Positions 1-7,786 are shown, counted from the first letter of the stretch. The stretch: DNA of 36,863 bases from Actinomycetota bacterium (GCA_005778835.1 SXMG01000156.1:1-36863); one strand, 5' to 3'. Notes: generated by a model not told the origin, from the sequence alone. Translations and numbers: made by a program.

Positions 1-788
1 AGCTTCGTGACGGCCAGGCCGATACCGCCCGTGCCCTTCGTGAGCCACATGACGTCGCGCACGCTCTTGGCGATGTGCTCGATGTCGTCTTGCATCTCCA
101 TGACGAAGCAGTTCGAGAGCTGCGGGTAGCTCGTGCCCGCGTTGACGAGGGTCGAGCCGGCGGCGAGGTACTCGAGCTTCGACATCTTGTCGTAGAAGGC
201 GATCGCGTGCGTCGTGGGGTCGGCCTCGTTGAGCGACAGGCCCATGGCGACCCGCATCCAGAAGTACTGCGGGGTCTCGAGCGGTTCGTTGTTGCGCGCC
301 TTGATGCCGTAGCGGTTGTTGAGCGTGACGACGCCGATGTACTTGAGCAGGCCGTCGTTGGCCGGCTCGAGCACCGCGGCGAGCTTCTCGAGGTCGAAGA
401 GGTCGGGGAACCGGGGGTCGAGCAGCTGCTCGTTGACACCGCGGTGGATGTAGGCCGAGAAGTGATCCTGGTGCAGCTGGCGCAGCTCGTCGTCGGTCTC
501 GTAGTCGCCGAGCACGCGCTTGTAGATGGTCTTGAGCAGGAGACGCGCGGCGACGACGTCGAACGCCGGGTCGTCCTTGACGTTCTGCAGGGCGACCTGG
601 ATGACCGCCTCGTCGAGCTGCTGGGTCGAGATGCCGTCAAAGAGCGTCAGTTCGAGCTCGCTCGCGATCTGCGTGACCCAGGCGATCGAGTCATCGAGGT
701 CGTGCGCGGCCTTCTCGATCGCCAGGTTGATCTTGTTCGCGTCGTACGGCTCTCGGGTTCCATCGCGCTTGACGACCGTGATGCTCAC
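1..788 (-). CDS. nrdA: Class I ribonucleoside-diphosphate reductase alpha subunit (N-terminal part)
   Basis: Partial gene running off the left edge; 262 residues are visible. It would reduce ribonucleoside diphosphates to deoxyribonucleotides together with a radical-bearing beta subunit outside the window. An ATP-cone (overall activity site) occupies about residues 1-90 and contains KRDGTREPYD at 7-16. The catalytic barrel begins later, and NAGTSYPQLSNC (216-227) carries Cys227, the counterpart of the first redox-active cysteine (E. coli Cys225). The ATP-cone argues for NrdA-type rather than cone-less NrdE. The GTG start at 788 is chosen because an AG-rich RBS (GAGGGAGAG) lies just upstream and the ATP-cone begins immediately after it. 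The 339-bp upstream region carries NrdR-box-like sites, a DnaA-box-like dyad and a terminator-like hairpin (listed separately). The family is clear; the class Ia versus other subtype is less sure because the C-terminus is not visible. Confidence 0.93.
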   Translation of the reverse strand, partial: MSITVVKRDGTREPYDANKINLAIEKAAHDLDDSIAWVTQIASELELTLFDGISTQQLDEAVIQVALQNVKDDPAFDVVAARLLLKTIYKRVLGDYETDDELRQLHQDHFSAYIHRGVNEQLLDPRFPDLFDLEKLAAVLEPANDGLLKYIGVVTLNNRYGIKARNNEPLETPQYFWMRVAMGLSLNEADPTTHAIAFYDKMSKLEYLAAGSTLVNAGTSYPQLSNCFVMEMQDDIEHIAKSVRDVMWLTKGTGGIGLAVTK

Positions 789-875
789 GTGGCCACTCTC
801 CCTCTCGCGCCGTCGGCGCTGTTTCTTCGTGCGGTGCGGCAGCTGTGCTCCTGAAGAACGGTCTGCCTCTGGTCA

Positions 876-897
876 GAAAAAGCCCGGAATTCCGGGC
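876..897 (-). terminator. Terminator-like hairpin plus T-tract in the nrdA leader
   Basis: Positions 882-897 are a perfect 16-bp palindrome (GCCCGGAATTCCGGGC). It can form a 6-bp all-GC stem with an AATT loop. On the minus strand it is followed at once by TTTTTC (881-876), the layout of an intrinsic terminator. No minus-strand gene ends here. It lies between the presumed nrdA promoter (about 928-975) and the nrdA start at 788, so it could act as a transcription attenuator. That role is inference. Confidence 0.5.
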
Positions 898-927
898 CGA
901 TCGCGCGGTACCCCCTGCGCGGTTCCA

Positions 928-943
928 TCACTATATATCGGGG
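928..943 (-). promoter_or_regulatory. NrdR box 1 (candidate)
   Basis: TCACTATATATCGGGG matches the NrdR consensus ACACWWWATMTAGTGT at about 12 of 16 positions by eye. On the minus strand it contains TATAGT (935-930), a plausible -10 element for nrdA, so bound NrdR would cover the promoter. It starts exactly 32 bp from box 2, about three helical turns, as known for NrdR operator pairs. Confidence 0.6.
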
Positions 944-959
944 CTCCGACATTGGTGAC

Positions 960-975
960 ACCCAAGATGTAGTGG
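960..975 (-). promoter_or_regulatory. NrdR box 2 (candidate)
   Basis: ACCCAAGATGTAGTGG matches the NrdR consensus at about 12 of 16 positions, with the TAGTG half intact. It pairs with the site at 928-943 at 32-bp spacing. NrdR is the ATP/dATP-sensing repressor of ribonucleotide reductase genes; spacing plus location upstream of nrdA is the main support. Confidence 0.58.
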
Positions 976-984
976 GCGTGTCGT

Positions 985-1027
985 CCACAACTGGGGATAA
1001 GTTCGCGGACTTATCCCCAGCCTGTGG
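985..1027. promoter_or_regulatory. Long dyad of two inverted DnaA-box-like words
   Basis: CTGGGGATAAGT (991-1002) and ACTTATCCCCAG (1009-1020) are perfect inverted repeats separated by 6 bp. They are flanked by CCACA (985-989) and TGTGG (1023-1027). Each arm contains TTATCCCCA, one base from the classical DnaA box TTATCCACA. The dyad sits upstream of nrdA and next to the divergent MFS gene. E. coli nrdAB is known to carry DnaA boxes in its promoter, so a DnaA link to nrdA is reasonable but inferred. No T-tract follows, so it is not a typical terminator. Confidence 0.5.
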
Positions 1028-1127
1028 GCAAGCACCGACACGCCGAGAAGCGCCGCGAATCACCCCTGAATCACGCGTTCTGGGGCCTTCCGGCAACCGA
1101 CTCCGTACACCCTAGGCTGGACTCCTT

Positions 1128-2333
1128 GTGAGTGGATACACCGACCTGTTGAGAACGCCCGGCGTGGCGCGCATCATCGCGGCGCAATTGACGGCGCGCA
1201 TTCCTTCCGGGATGCTCTCGCTGGCGTTCCTCATCCACATCGAGCGCATCTTCGACTCGTACGGTGCCGCCGGGCTCGTGCTCGCCGCCACCAGCGTCGG
1301 CCAGGCCGTCGCCGGGCCGCTCACGAGCCGCTGGATGGGCCGGTTCGGCATGCGCGCCGTGCTCATCGTGACGCTCGTCATCTGCGCGACAGGAATCTTC
1401 ATCGTCGGCTTCGCGCTGCTGCCGCTGTGGGCCTACATGCTCACCGGTCTCATCGTCGGCCTCTCGACGCCGCCGATCCAACCGGCCGTGCGCACGATCT
1501 ACCCGAAGATGGTCACCGGCAAGCAGCTCACCCCCCTGTTCTCGCTCGACGCCTCGGCGCAGGAGATCATCTGGGTCACCGGCCCGTTCATCACGGTCGT
1601 GCTCGCCACCCAGGTCTCGCCGATCGTCGCCATCGCCGTCGCGGGCGGGTTCCTGGTAGGCGGCGGCATCTGGTTCATCGCGAGCCCCGAGGTCGGCAAG
1701 GTGCGCATTCCGCCGAGCCGCCGCAAGCTCGGCGTGGTCATGAAGAACCGCGCGGTGCTGCTGGCGACCGTGTGCGGCTTCCTGCTGATCGGCTCGGCGG
1801 CCTCGATCGAAGTCGGGGTCGTGGCCGTGTTCGGCGAGGGCGGCACCGAGGCGGGCATCCTGTTCGGGCTGTGGGCCATCGCCTCGCTCATCGGCGGCCT
1901 GTCGATGGGGCACCTGCCGATCGGACCTTGGGCTCTCGCCCGCCGCTTCGCGATCGTCGTGGTCGGCATGGCCATGGCGCCGTTCGCCCTCGAGTTCTGG
2001 TGGCTCGCGCTCGCCCTGCTCGTGGCGGGCATCGGCATCGCGCCCGTGCTCGCCGTCATGTTTGCGATCGTCTCGGCGAGCGTGAAGTTCAGCGAGACGG
2101 CCGAGGCCTACGGCTGGCTCGGAACCGGCCAGCTCATCGGCGCCGCGCTCGGCTCGGCGATCGCCGGCTTCCTGATCGACGATTTCGGCCCGATCGGCGG
2201 CTTCTGGGCATCGATCGCGTTCGCCGTGGCCGGATTGCTCGTCGCTGTGCTGTTCCGAGGCTGGCATCCCGACCTGCGTGGACGCGACGCCAGCCCGATT
2301 CCCGACACGGAACCGGTCGAGATCGTCAGCTGA
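1128..2333 (+). CDS. MFS transporter
   Basis: A 401-residue, strongly hydrophobic protein with the spacing of about 12 membrane helices typical of the major facilitator superfamily. The usual MFS motif A is weak: the helix 2-3 loop reads TSRWMGRFGMR (about residues 66-76). It presumably moves a small molecule across the cytoplasmic membrane; no substrate can be named. The GTG start at 1128 follows a TAGGCT hexamer (1113-1118) by 9 nt, with no convincing Shine-Dalgarno sequence, so the mRNA may be nearly leaderless. It is divergent from nrdA and ends 6 bp from the convergent FMN reductase gene. Nothing links it functionally to nrdA. Confidence 0.85.
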   Translation: MSGYTDLLRTPGVARIIAAQLTARIPSGMLSLAFLIHIERIFDSYGAAGLVLAATSVGQAVAGPLTSRWMGRFGMRAVLIVTLVICATGIFIVGFALLPLWAYMLTGLIVGLSTPPIQPAVRTIYPKMVTGKQLTPLFSLDASAQEIIWVTGPFITVVLATQVSPIVAIAVAGGFLVGGGIWFIASPEVGKVRIPPSRRKLGVVMKNRAVLLATVCGFLLIGSAASIEVGVVAVFGEGGTEAGILFGLWAIASLIGGLSMGHLPIGPWALARRFAIVVVGMAMAPFALEFWWLALALLVAGIGIAPVLAVMFAIVSASVKFSETAEAYGWLGTGQLIGAALGSAIAGFLIDDFGPIGGFWASIAFAVAGLLVAVLFRGWHPDLRGRDASPIPDTEPVEIVS

Positions 2334-2339
2334 GTGCCG

Positions 2340-2897
2340 CTACGGACGCAGCGGGCGCAGCGCCTCGGCGTAGCGGCCGAGCGACTCGATCATGCGGCCG
2401 AGCACCGCGTCATGCTTCTCGGTCGCCGTGAAGACGCCGTCGGCGATATGCGCCGCCGGACCGCTGATGGCCACGTCGACCGGCACGCGCACGAGGCCAA
2501 GCGTGCTGAGAACCTGGTCGAGAGCGGCGGCGGCGCGCAGGCCCGATGACGCTCCGCCGTAGGCGACGACGCCTGCCGGCTTGCCCTGCCACTCGTGCAT
2601 GAGGAAGTCGAGCGCATTCTTGAGCGCGGGGCTGTAGCTGTGGTTGTACTCGGGGCTCACGAGCAGCACGGCGTCGGCCTGGTCGACGCGGGCGCTCCAG
2701 GCGAGCGTGTGCGGCTTGGTGTAGGCGCGCTTGCCGGGGTGCTCGGGCTCGTCCATGAACGGCAGGTTCAGCTCGGCGAGGTCGGCGAAGTCGACGTCGT
2801 GGCCCGCGGCCTCGACGCGATCACGCACCCAGTGGGCGACGGGCAGGCCGACACGGCCGGGGCGAACGGAACCGACGATGATGAGAATGCGAGTCAT
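2340..2897 (-). CDS. NADPH-dependent FMN reductase family protein
   Basis: A 185-residue flavodoxin-like protein of the FMN_red family (ArsH/chromate- and azo-reductase-like NAD(P)H:flavin or quinone oxidoreductases). The N-terminal phosphate-binding loop is GSVRPGR (9-15). The conserved SPEYNHSYSPALKN stretch is at 81-94 and YGGASSG at 113-119, which together build the FMN site. Length is normal for the family. It is likely a soluble cytoplasmic enzyme; the physiological acceptor is unknown. It is transcribed alone, convergent with the MFS gene and divergent from the alpha/beta hydrolase at 2969. Confidence 0.9.
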   Translation of the reverse strand: MTRILIIVGSVRPGRVGLPVAHWVRDRVEAAGHDVDFADLAELNLPFMDEPEHPGKRAYTKPHTLAWSARVDQADAVLLVSPEYNHSYSPALKNALDFLMHEWQGKPAGVVAYGGASSGLRAAAALDQVLSTLGLVRVPVDVAISGPAAHIADGVFTATEKHDAVLGRMIESLGRYAEALRPLRP

Positions 2898-2968
2898 GCC
2901 CTCGGCAACCGGGATGCTCGCCGATCGATTCCCGCACCCAGCAGATTCGCGGCGCTAGGCTCCTGGCC

Positions 2969-3739
2969 ATGAGCACCGTGACGCTGCCCCGCTGGCACTG
3001 GGGCGATGCGCACGCCCCCCGACGCGCGCTGCTCGTGCACGGGCTGGGGTCATCCGCTCAGACCACGTGGCGGCTCAGCGAGGGCCTCGCCGAACAGGGG
3101 TGGTCGGCGACGGCCGTCGATCTGCGAGGGCACGGCGACGCTCCGCGAGCATCCCGCTACCGCATCGACGACTTCGCGGGCGATCTGCTCGGCACGCGCC
3201 ACGACGACGGCCGCGCGTGGGATCTCGTGGTGGGCCACTCGATCGGCGCCGCCGCCGCCATGCAGGCCGCGGGCACCGACGCCGACTTCACCCGCCGTCT
3301 CGTGCTGCTCGACCCCGCGCTCACTCTCGACCCCGCTGCGCGGCAGGCCGTGCTCGACGGGCAGCTCGCCAACTTCGACGGCGCCACGGTCGAGAGCATC
3401 GCCGAGCAGTTTCCGCACTGGCACCCGCTCGACGTCGAGTTTCGCGTGCGGGCGGTGAAGGCCGCGTCGCGGTACGCGCTCGAGCGCTCGGTGCTCGACA
3501 ACGACGACTGGGACTGCACGTCGTACGTCGCGCACGTCACCGCACCGACCCTCGTGATCGCCGCCGACCCCGCGCACGGGTCGATGTTTGCTGGCGAGCA
3601 CGCCGCCGAAGTGCTCGCCGCGAACCCACTGTTCGAACACGTCGTGGTGCCCGGCGCCGGGCACAGCGTGCACCGCGATGCCCCCGAGGCGACCCTGCAG
3701 CACCTGCTCGAGTGGCTGCACGCCGCCGAGACCCCGTAA
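2969..3739 (+). CDS. Alpha/beta hydrolase
   Basis: A 256-residue protein of the alpha/beta hydrolase fold. Visible elements are the oxyanion-region HG in LLVHGLGSS (about 21-29), the nucleophile elbow GHSIG with Ser91, a likely acid Asp200 (VIAAD) and the catalytic His232 in PGAGHSVHRD. The triad is therefore complete, and the enzyme is likely an esterase, lactonase or similar; the substrate cannot be predicted. The ATG at 2969 follows TAGGCT (2956-2961) by 7 nt with no Shine-Dalgarno, consistent with a leaderless transcript. It converges with the siderophore-interacting-protein gene, ending 6 bp from it. Confidence 0.9.
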   Translation: MSTVTLPRWHWGDAHAPRRALLVHGLGSSAQTTWRLSEGLAEQGWSATAVDLRGHGDAPRASRYRIDDFAGDLLGTRHDDGRAWDLVVGHSIGAAAAMQAAGTDADFTRRLVLLDPALTLDPAARQAVLDGQLANFDGATVESIAEQFPHWHPLDVEFRVRAVKAASRYALERSVLDNDDWDCTSYVAHVTAPTLVIAADPAHGSMFAGEHAAEVLAANPLFEHVVVPGAGHSVHRDAPEATLQHLLEWLHAAETP

Positions 3740-3745
3740 GGGTCG

Positions 3746-4555
3746 TCAGCGCTTCCAGTAACCCTTGAGCACGGCGCGCTCGACGTCGATGCCCCACTCG
3801 GCGAGCAGCGCGCGGCCCGGCGCGACGATCGACTGCTCGCCGCACGCGAAGAAGAAGCGCTCGAGCGGGTCGGTGGGCGCCGGCAGCGCCTGCAGAGCGT
3901 CCACCAGAGCAGCGCTCGGCCCGTCGACATCCGGGGTCAGGATGCTCACGCTGAGCCCCGCGGGCGGCTCGATGCTGAGCGCAGCGAGGTCGAAGCGCGT
4001 CTCGAGCAGCAGGTATCCCGTGATGCTCGGGCCGAGCATCCGCAGATAGCGGCGCACGGCGGGCAGGGCGCTGTCGTCGCCCGCGAGCACGACTTCGCGG
4101 GGCGCTCCGGAGAGCACGACCGAGCCCTTCGGGCCCCGCATGACGGCGGGCGACCCGAGCGGAGCGCGCGCGGCCCACGCGCCGATCACCCCGAGCTCGG
4201 CGCCGGATTCGCCGTGCACGAACACGTCGAGGTCGATCCAGCCCTCGTCGACAGAATGGTCGACGACGGTCTCGGTGCGGAACTCGGCGCGTGAGCTGTC
4301 GACGTCATCGACGACGACGTCGCCGCCGTCAGCCGAGCCGACGGCCACCGTCACGTGATCTCCTCCGCCCGGGGCGACGAAGCCCGCGAGCTCGCCCGGC
4401 GCGGCCTCGACCAGTCGCAGTCGCACGTACGAGTCGGTCACAGCGGCGTCGCTGCCCGCCTGAGCCAGCACGGTGCGCTCGCCGAGCACCAGCCGCCGCT
4501 CGGCGGGCGGGAACGGGTGGCGGGCGAGCGAGTAGGGCACGGCGGCTCGAGTCAC
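3746..4555 (-). CDS. Siderophore-interacting protein (SIP/ViuB family)
   Basis: A 269-residue protein of the SIP family, flavin-dependent ferric-siderophore reductases that release iron in the cytoplasm. An N-terminal FAD-binding barrel (about 1-145) ends with LDVFVHGESG (109-118) and RGPKGS (140-145). The C-terminal SIP domain has GDDSALPA (159-166), ACGE (237-240) and the terminal GYWKR. The start is the GTG at 4555, whose bases overlap the stop of the upstream MFS gene (GTGA), so translation is probably coupled. One oddity: the usual R-x-Y-T-x-R flavin motif reads RTETVV (93-98), lacking the Tyr and second Arg, so flavin binding may be altered. The pairing with an MFS_3 exporter supports a siderophore/iron role. 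Confidence 0.87.
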   Translation of the reverse strand: MTRAAVPYSLARHPFPPAERRLVLGERTVLAQAGSDAAVTDSYVRLRLVEAAPGELAGFVAPGGGDHVTVAVGSADGGDVVVDDVDSSRAEFRTETVVDHSVDEGWIDLDVFVHGESGAELGVIGAWAARAPLGSPAVMRGPKGSVVLSGAPREVVLAGDDSALPAVRRYLRMLGPSITGYLLLETRFDLAALSIEPPAGLSVSILTPDVDGPSAALVDALQALPAPTDPLERFFFACGEQSIVAPGRALLAEWGIDVERAVLKGYWKR

Positions 4556-5883
4556 GCGGCGGGCACGACGGGGATCGCACCCGTCGCCGGCGGAGGCGCA
4601 TCGCCGTTGTCGATGTCTTCCGGGTTGGGCAGCGTCATCAAGAAGCGGTAGAAGATGAGCCCGAGCACGGTGATGCCGGCGCCGCCGACGATCCACGGCA
4701 CGGTGAGGTCGATGAGCGCGAGCGCACCGCCCAGCAGAGAGCCGATGGGCATCGTGCCCCACAGCAGCGTGCGCCACGTGCCGTGCACGCGCCCGAGCAG
4801 GCGTCCGGGGATGATCGACTGGCGGAACGACATCATGAGCACGTTCCAGATCGTCGTCGTCGCGGCGCCGAGCGCGAAGAAGATGATCGCGGCGATCGGC
4901 ACCGGCAGCAGCCCGGTGAGCAGCACGAGAATGCCCGCGAGCAGGTTCATCGCCGCCATCACCGGTCCGAGTCCGAATCGGGCCGCCAGCCGGGAGGCGA
5001 CGACCGACCCGAGCAGCCCGCCCACGGCCCCGGCGAGCAGGAACAGCCCGAAGGCCGCCTCCGGAATCGCCAGCGTGTCGAGCACGAAGAGCACGAGCGT
5101 CGCCCCCGACGCCGAGAACAGGATCGCGACGGGGATGCTCACGAACCACAGCGTGCGCAGCATCGGGTTGCCCATGATGAAGTGCCAGCCGTCGGCGAGT
5201 TGCGTGCGGAACGGCACCACCTCGCGGGTCTCGCCCGTCGCCACCGCGGCATGGAACTGCCGACCCGAGGCGACGGCGGGCAGCAGGGCCGCGAGCAGAG
5301 CGGCGAGACCGAACGCGGCGACGAGCCCGCCGATGGGGATCAGCACCGCCACGGCGAAGAGTGCCGAGGTGAGCGGCGCGGCCGCGAAGTTCTGCACGAC
5401 GAGCTCAGCGCCTTCGATGCGGGCGTTGGCGCGCGGCAGGCTCTTCTTCGGCACGACGCTCGGCACGACGGCGCGGATGGCGCCGTCGTAGAGCGTTTCG
5501 CACGCGCCGTAGACGAAGATCACGAGGTAGAGCCACCAGATGGTGAGCGAGTTCGTCGCGACGAGCACGACGAGCACCACGGCGAGCGCTGTGCGCACGC
5601 CCGCCGCGAGCGCGAGTGCCTGACGGCGGTCCATGCGGTCGACGAGAATGCCCGCGGGCAGGGCGAAGAACAGCCACGGCAGCATCGCGACGGCGGCGAT
5701 GCCCGCGATGAGCACTGGGTCGTCGGTGAGTCGTGCCGCCAGCAGCGGCGAGGCCGTGCGCGCGATGCCGTCGCCGAGGCTCGAGGCGAGGTTGGCGGTG
5801 AAGACGTTCGCGAAGGTGCGGCCGAGTCCCCGAGGCTGCGGGGCTGCTCCGGATGCTGCGCCGGTGTCTGCGCGTGTGCTCAC
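4552..5883 (-). CDS. MFS_3-type transporter (EntS-like), probable siderophore-linked exporter
   Basis: A 443-residue MFS protein with about 12 predicted helices. The helix 2-3 loop motif is GILVDRMDRRQ and the domain style is that of the MFS_3/EntS group, which includes enterobactin and other siderophore exporters. The first 30 residues are Ala/Gly/Thr-rich and likely cytoplasmic. The GTG start lies 10 bp after the aldo/keto reductase stop and its own stop overlaps the SIP start, giving a tight AKR-MFS-SIP operon. The siderophore assignment comes from the SIP neighbour, not from residues in the transporter. No siderophore synthetase is in the window. A general drug exporter remains possible. 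Confidence 0.85.
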   Translation of the reverse strand: MSTRADTGAASGAAPQPRGLGRTFANVFTANLASSLGDGIARTASPLLAARLTDDPVLIAGIAAVAMLPWLFFALPAGILVDRMDRRQALALAAGVRTALAVVLVVLVATNSLTIWWLYLVIFVYGACETLYDGAIRAVVPSVVPKKSLPRANARIEGAELVVQNFAAAPLTSALFAVAVLIPIGGLVAAFGLAALLAALLPAVASGRQFHAAVATGETREVVPFRTQLADGWHFIMGNPMLRTLWFVSIPVAILFSASGATLVLFVLDTLAIPEAAFGLFLLAGAVGGLLGSVVASRLAARFGLGPVMAAMNLLAGILVLLTGLLPVPIAAIIFFALGAATTTIWNVLMMSFRQSIIPGRLLGRVHGTWRTLLWGTMPIGSLLGGALALIDLTVPWIVGGAGITVLGLIFYRFLMTLPNPEDIDNGDAPPPATGAIPVVPAA

Positions 5884-5893
5884 GCCGCGCTCG

Positions 5894-6880
5894 CTACCAG
5901 CGCTCGTGCACCGCGGCGCGGAACCGGCGGTCGTAGAGCTCGACGACGCGGGCGTGGAACTCGGGGCCGAGCTCGGCCACCTCGCCCGCCGTGGCGTTGG
6001 CGCGCGCCTGCTCGGGAGAGCGGGCGCCGGGAATCACGGTGCTCACACCCGGCAGCTGCGCGAGCCAGGCGAGCGCGGCGGTCGCGGGCTCGAGCCCGTG
6101 CTCGGCGGCGAGCGCCGAGAACTCCTGCGCAGCCTCGACGCCCGTCGCGAAGTCGACCCCGGCGAACGTCTCGCCCTGGTCGAAGTGCGAGCCATCGCGG
6201 TTGTAGGTGCGGTGGTCGTTCTCGGCGAACGTGGTGTCTTTCGCGTACTTGCCGCTGAGCAGCCCCGAGGCGAGCGGCACACGCGCGATGATGCCGACAC
6301 CGGCGGCGATCGCAGCGGGCAGCACCTCGTCGAGCGGCTTGAGCCGGAAGGCGTTGAGCACGATCTGAACGCTCGCGACATTCGGGCGGGCGATGGCCGT
6401 GAGCGCCTCGGCCGAGGTCTCGACGCTCACGCCGTAATGGCGAATCTTGCCCTCGGCGACGAGCTGGTCGAGGTCGTCGTAGACGCGGTCGATCGAGTAG
6501 ACGGGCGTCGGCGGGCAGTGCAGCTGCACGAGGTCGAGGGTCTCGACGCCGAGGTTCTTCAAGCTGCGCTCGTTCCAGGCGCGAAAGTTCTCGGTCGAGT
6601 AGTTCTCGGGCACCTGGGGCAGACGGCGGCCCATCTTGGTGGCGACGAAGACGGTCGCGTCGGGGCGCTGGCGCAGGTACTGGCCGATGAGCTGCTCGCT
6701 GCGGCCATCGCCGTAGACGTCGGCCGTGTCGAACATCGTGACGCCCGACTCGACGGCGGCGTCGAGCACCGCGTGAGCATCCGCCTCGCTCACGTCGCCC
6801 CAGTCGGCGCCGAGCTGCCAGGTGCCGAGTCCGATGGCAGAAACAGTGGCGCCGGTGCGGCCGAGAGTCGAAGTCTTCAT
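5894..6880 (-). CDS. Aldo/keto reductase
   Basis: A 328-residue NAD(P)H-dependent oxidoreductase of the AKR superfamily (TIM barrel). The full catalytic tetrad is visible: Asp51 and Tyr56 in DTADVYG, Lys82 in ATKMG and His121 in VQLHCPP. A C-terminal cofactor-binding stretch PGVSTVIPGARSPEQ follows. It resembles general-stress AKR proteins acting on aldehydes and ketones; no specific substrate is evident. The promoter lies in the end of the upstream hydrolase gene: on the minus strand TAGGCT (6892-6887) sits 6 nt before the ATG, so the transcript may be leaderless. It is the first gene of the AKR-MFS-SIP run. Confidence 0.93.
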   Translation of the reverse strand: MKTSTLGRTGATVSAIGLGTWQLGADWGDVSEADAHAVLDAAVESGVTMFDTADVYGDGRSEQLIGQYLRQRPDATVFVATKMGRRLPQVPENYSTENFRAWNERSLKNLGVETLDLVQLHCPPTPVYSIDRVYDDLDQLVAEGKIRHYGVSVETSAEALTAIARPNVASVQIVLNAFRLKPLDEVLPAAIAAGVGIIARVPLASGLLSGKYAKDTTFAENDHRTYNRDGSHFDQGETFAGVDFATGVEAAQEFSALAAEHGLEPATAALAWLAQLPGVSTVIPGARSPEQARANATAGEVAELGPEFHARVVELYDRRFRAAVHERW

Positions 6881-6889
6881 GACGCCAGC

Positions 6890-7711
6890 CTATTCGCCGC
6901 TCGAGGCCACCCAAGGCGCCGTCGGCTCGGTGACGACCTTCGCGACCGCGGCGGCGAGCTTGGGCCTGATGATGTGCGCGACCCCCGAGACGCGGTGCGA
7001 GCGCACGTGCCGCAGCTGCTCGACGATGGCGATGCCGCCCGGGGCGAGAAAGGGGTCGAGCGCGCCGTAGACGAGGTCGATCGGCACCCGCACGCGCGAG
7101 ACATCGGCGAGGGTCGTCTGCGATTCGATCGCGTTCTTGAGCGAGAGCATGAACGGCTCCCAGTTCCGCTCGGTGAGTTCGAGCACGTTCTTGATCGGAG
7201 CGACGGCGGCGAGCGCCGCAGCGGTGCGCTGCGTGAAGCTCGCATTGGTGCGCAGAAACTCGTAGAGCGTGAAGTAGGCGCCCATGCTCGCGCGGTCGAG
7301 TCGGTCGCCGAGCACGGCGGGCGGCAGGTAGATCGGCGAGCTCACGAGCACGAGGCGATGCAGTTCGCGACGGTGGGTCGCGGCGTACCGCGCGGCGATG
7401 AGGCTGCCGAGCGAGTGGCCGATGAGCGTGAACGGCTCGCGCAGCCCGAGCGAGCGGATCGTGCGGTCGAGCGCCGCGACATGCTCGGCGAGCGTGTAGG
7501 TCGACCCCGGCGGCGCGGGCGAGTCGCCGAAACCGAGAATGTCGATCGTGATGCAGCGGTGGCCGGCCTCGAGCAGGGGCACGAGGTGGTGGAAGGTCAC
7601 CGACGACGAGGCGATGCCGTGGATCATCACGACGACCGGCCCGCTGCCGGTGTCACCGGCGACGTTCAGCAGCGGAGCATCCCGCCGCCGCCACCACTCG
7701 ACCACGCCCAT
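6890..7711 (-). CDS. Alpha/beta hydrolase
   Basis: A 273-residue alpha/beta hydrolase. HG at 31-32, the nucleophile elbow GHSLG with Ser100, an acid in YGALDPFLAP and a His in SGVAHIIRP give a plausible triad and a lid region (about 120-200). It is similar in layout to the hydrolases at 2969 and 16886, but their sequences are clearly different, so this is not a recent duplication. The open frame extends far upstream, yet the ATG at 7711 is preferred: on the minus strand CATAAT (7723-7718) lies exactly 6 nt before it. The substrate is unknown. It is divergent from the lipoprotein gene at 7994. Confidence 0.88.
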   Translation of the reverse strand: MGVVEWWRRRDAPLLNVAGDTGSGPVVVMIHGIASSSVTFHHLVPLLEAGHRCITIDILGFGDSPAPPGSTYTLAEHVAALDRTIRSLGLREPFTLIGHSLGSLIAARYAATHRRELHRLVLVSSPIYLPPAVLGDRLDRASMGAYFTLYEFLRTNASFTQRTAAALAAVAPIKNVLELTERNWEPFMLSLKNAIESQTTLADVSRVRVPIDLVYGALDPFLAPGGIAIVEQLRHVRSHRVSGVAHIIRPKLAAAVAKVVTEPTAPWVASSGE

Positions 7712-7786
7712 GACGGAATTATGGCGGATGCCCCTCAGCACTGGCGGGGCCTGAGAACCACGCAACGAGAACCGCGGCATGAGAAA

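Noticed and set aside
785-927. Short open frame ending in a GTGA overlap with nrdA
   Set aside because: It is Arg-rich with no RBS and no recognisable pattern; I kept it only as a note in the attenuator finding, not as a gene.
789-1127. Cobalamin riboswitch upstream of nrdA
   Set aside because: Some actinobacterial nrd operons have one, but the leader here is too short and no B12-box-like sequence was seen.
1071-2267. Long minus-strand open frame (398 codons) opposite the MFS gene
   Set aside because: Its Arg/Asp/His-rich, repetitive composition is typical of the antisense of high-GC coding DNA; the plus-strand frame encodes a clear transporter.
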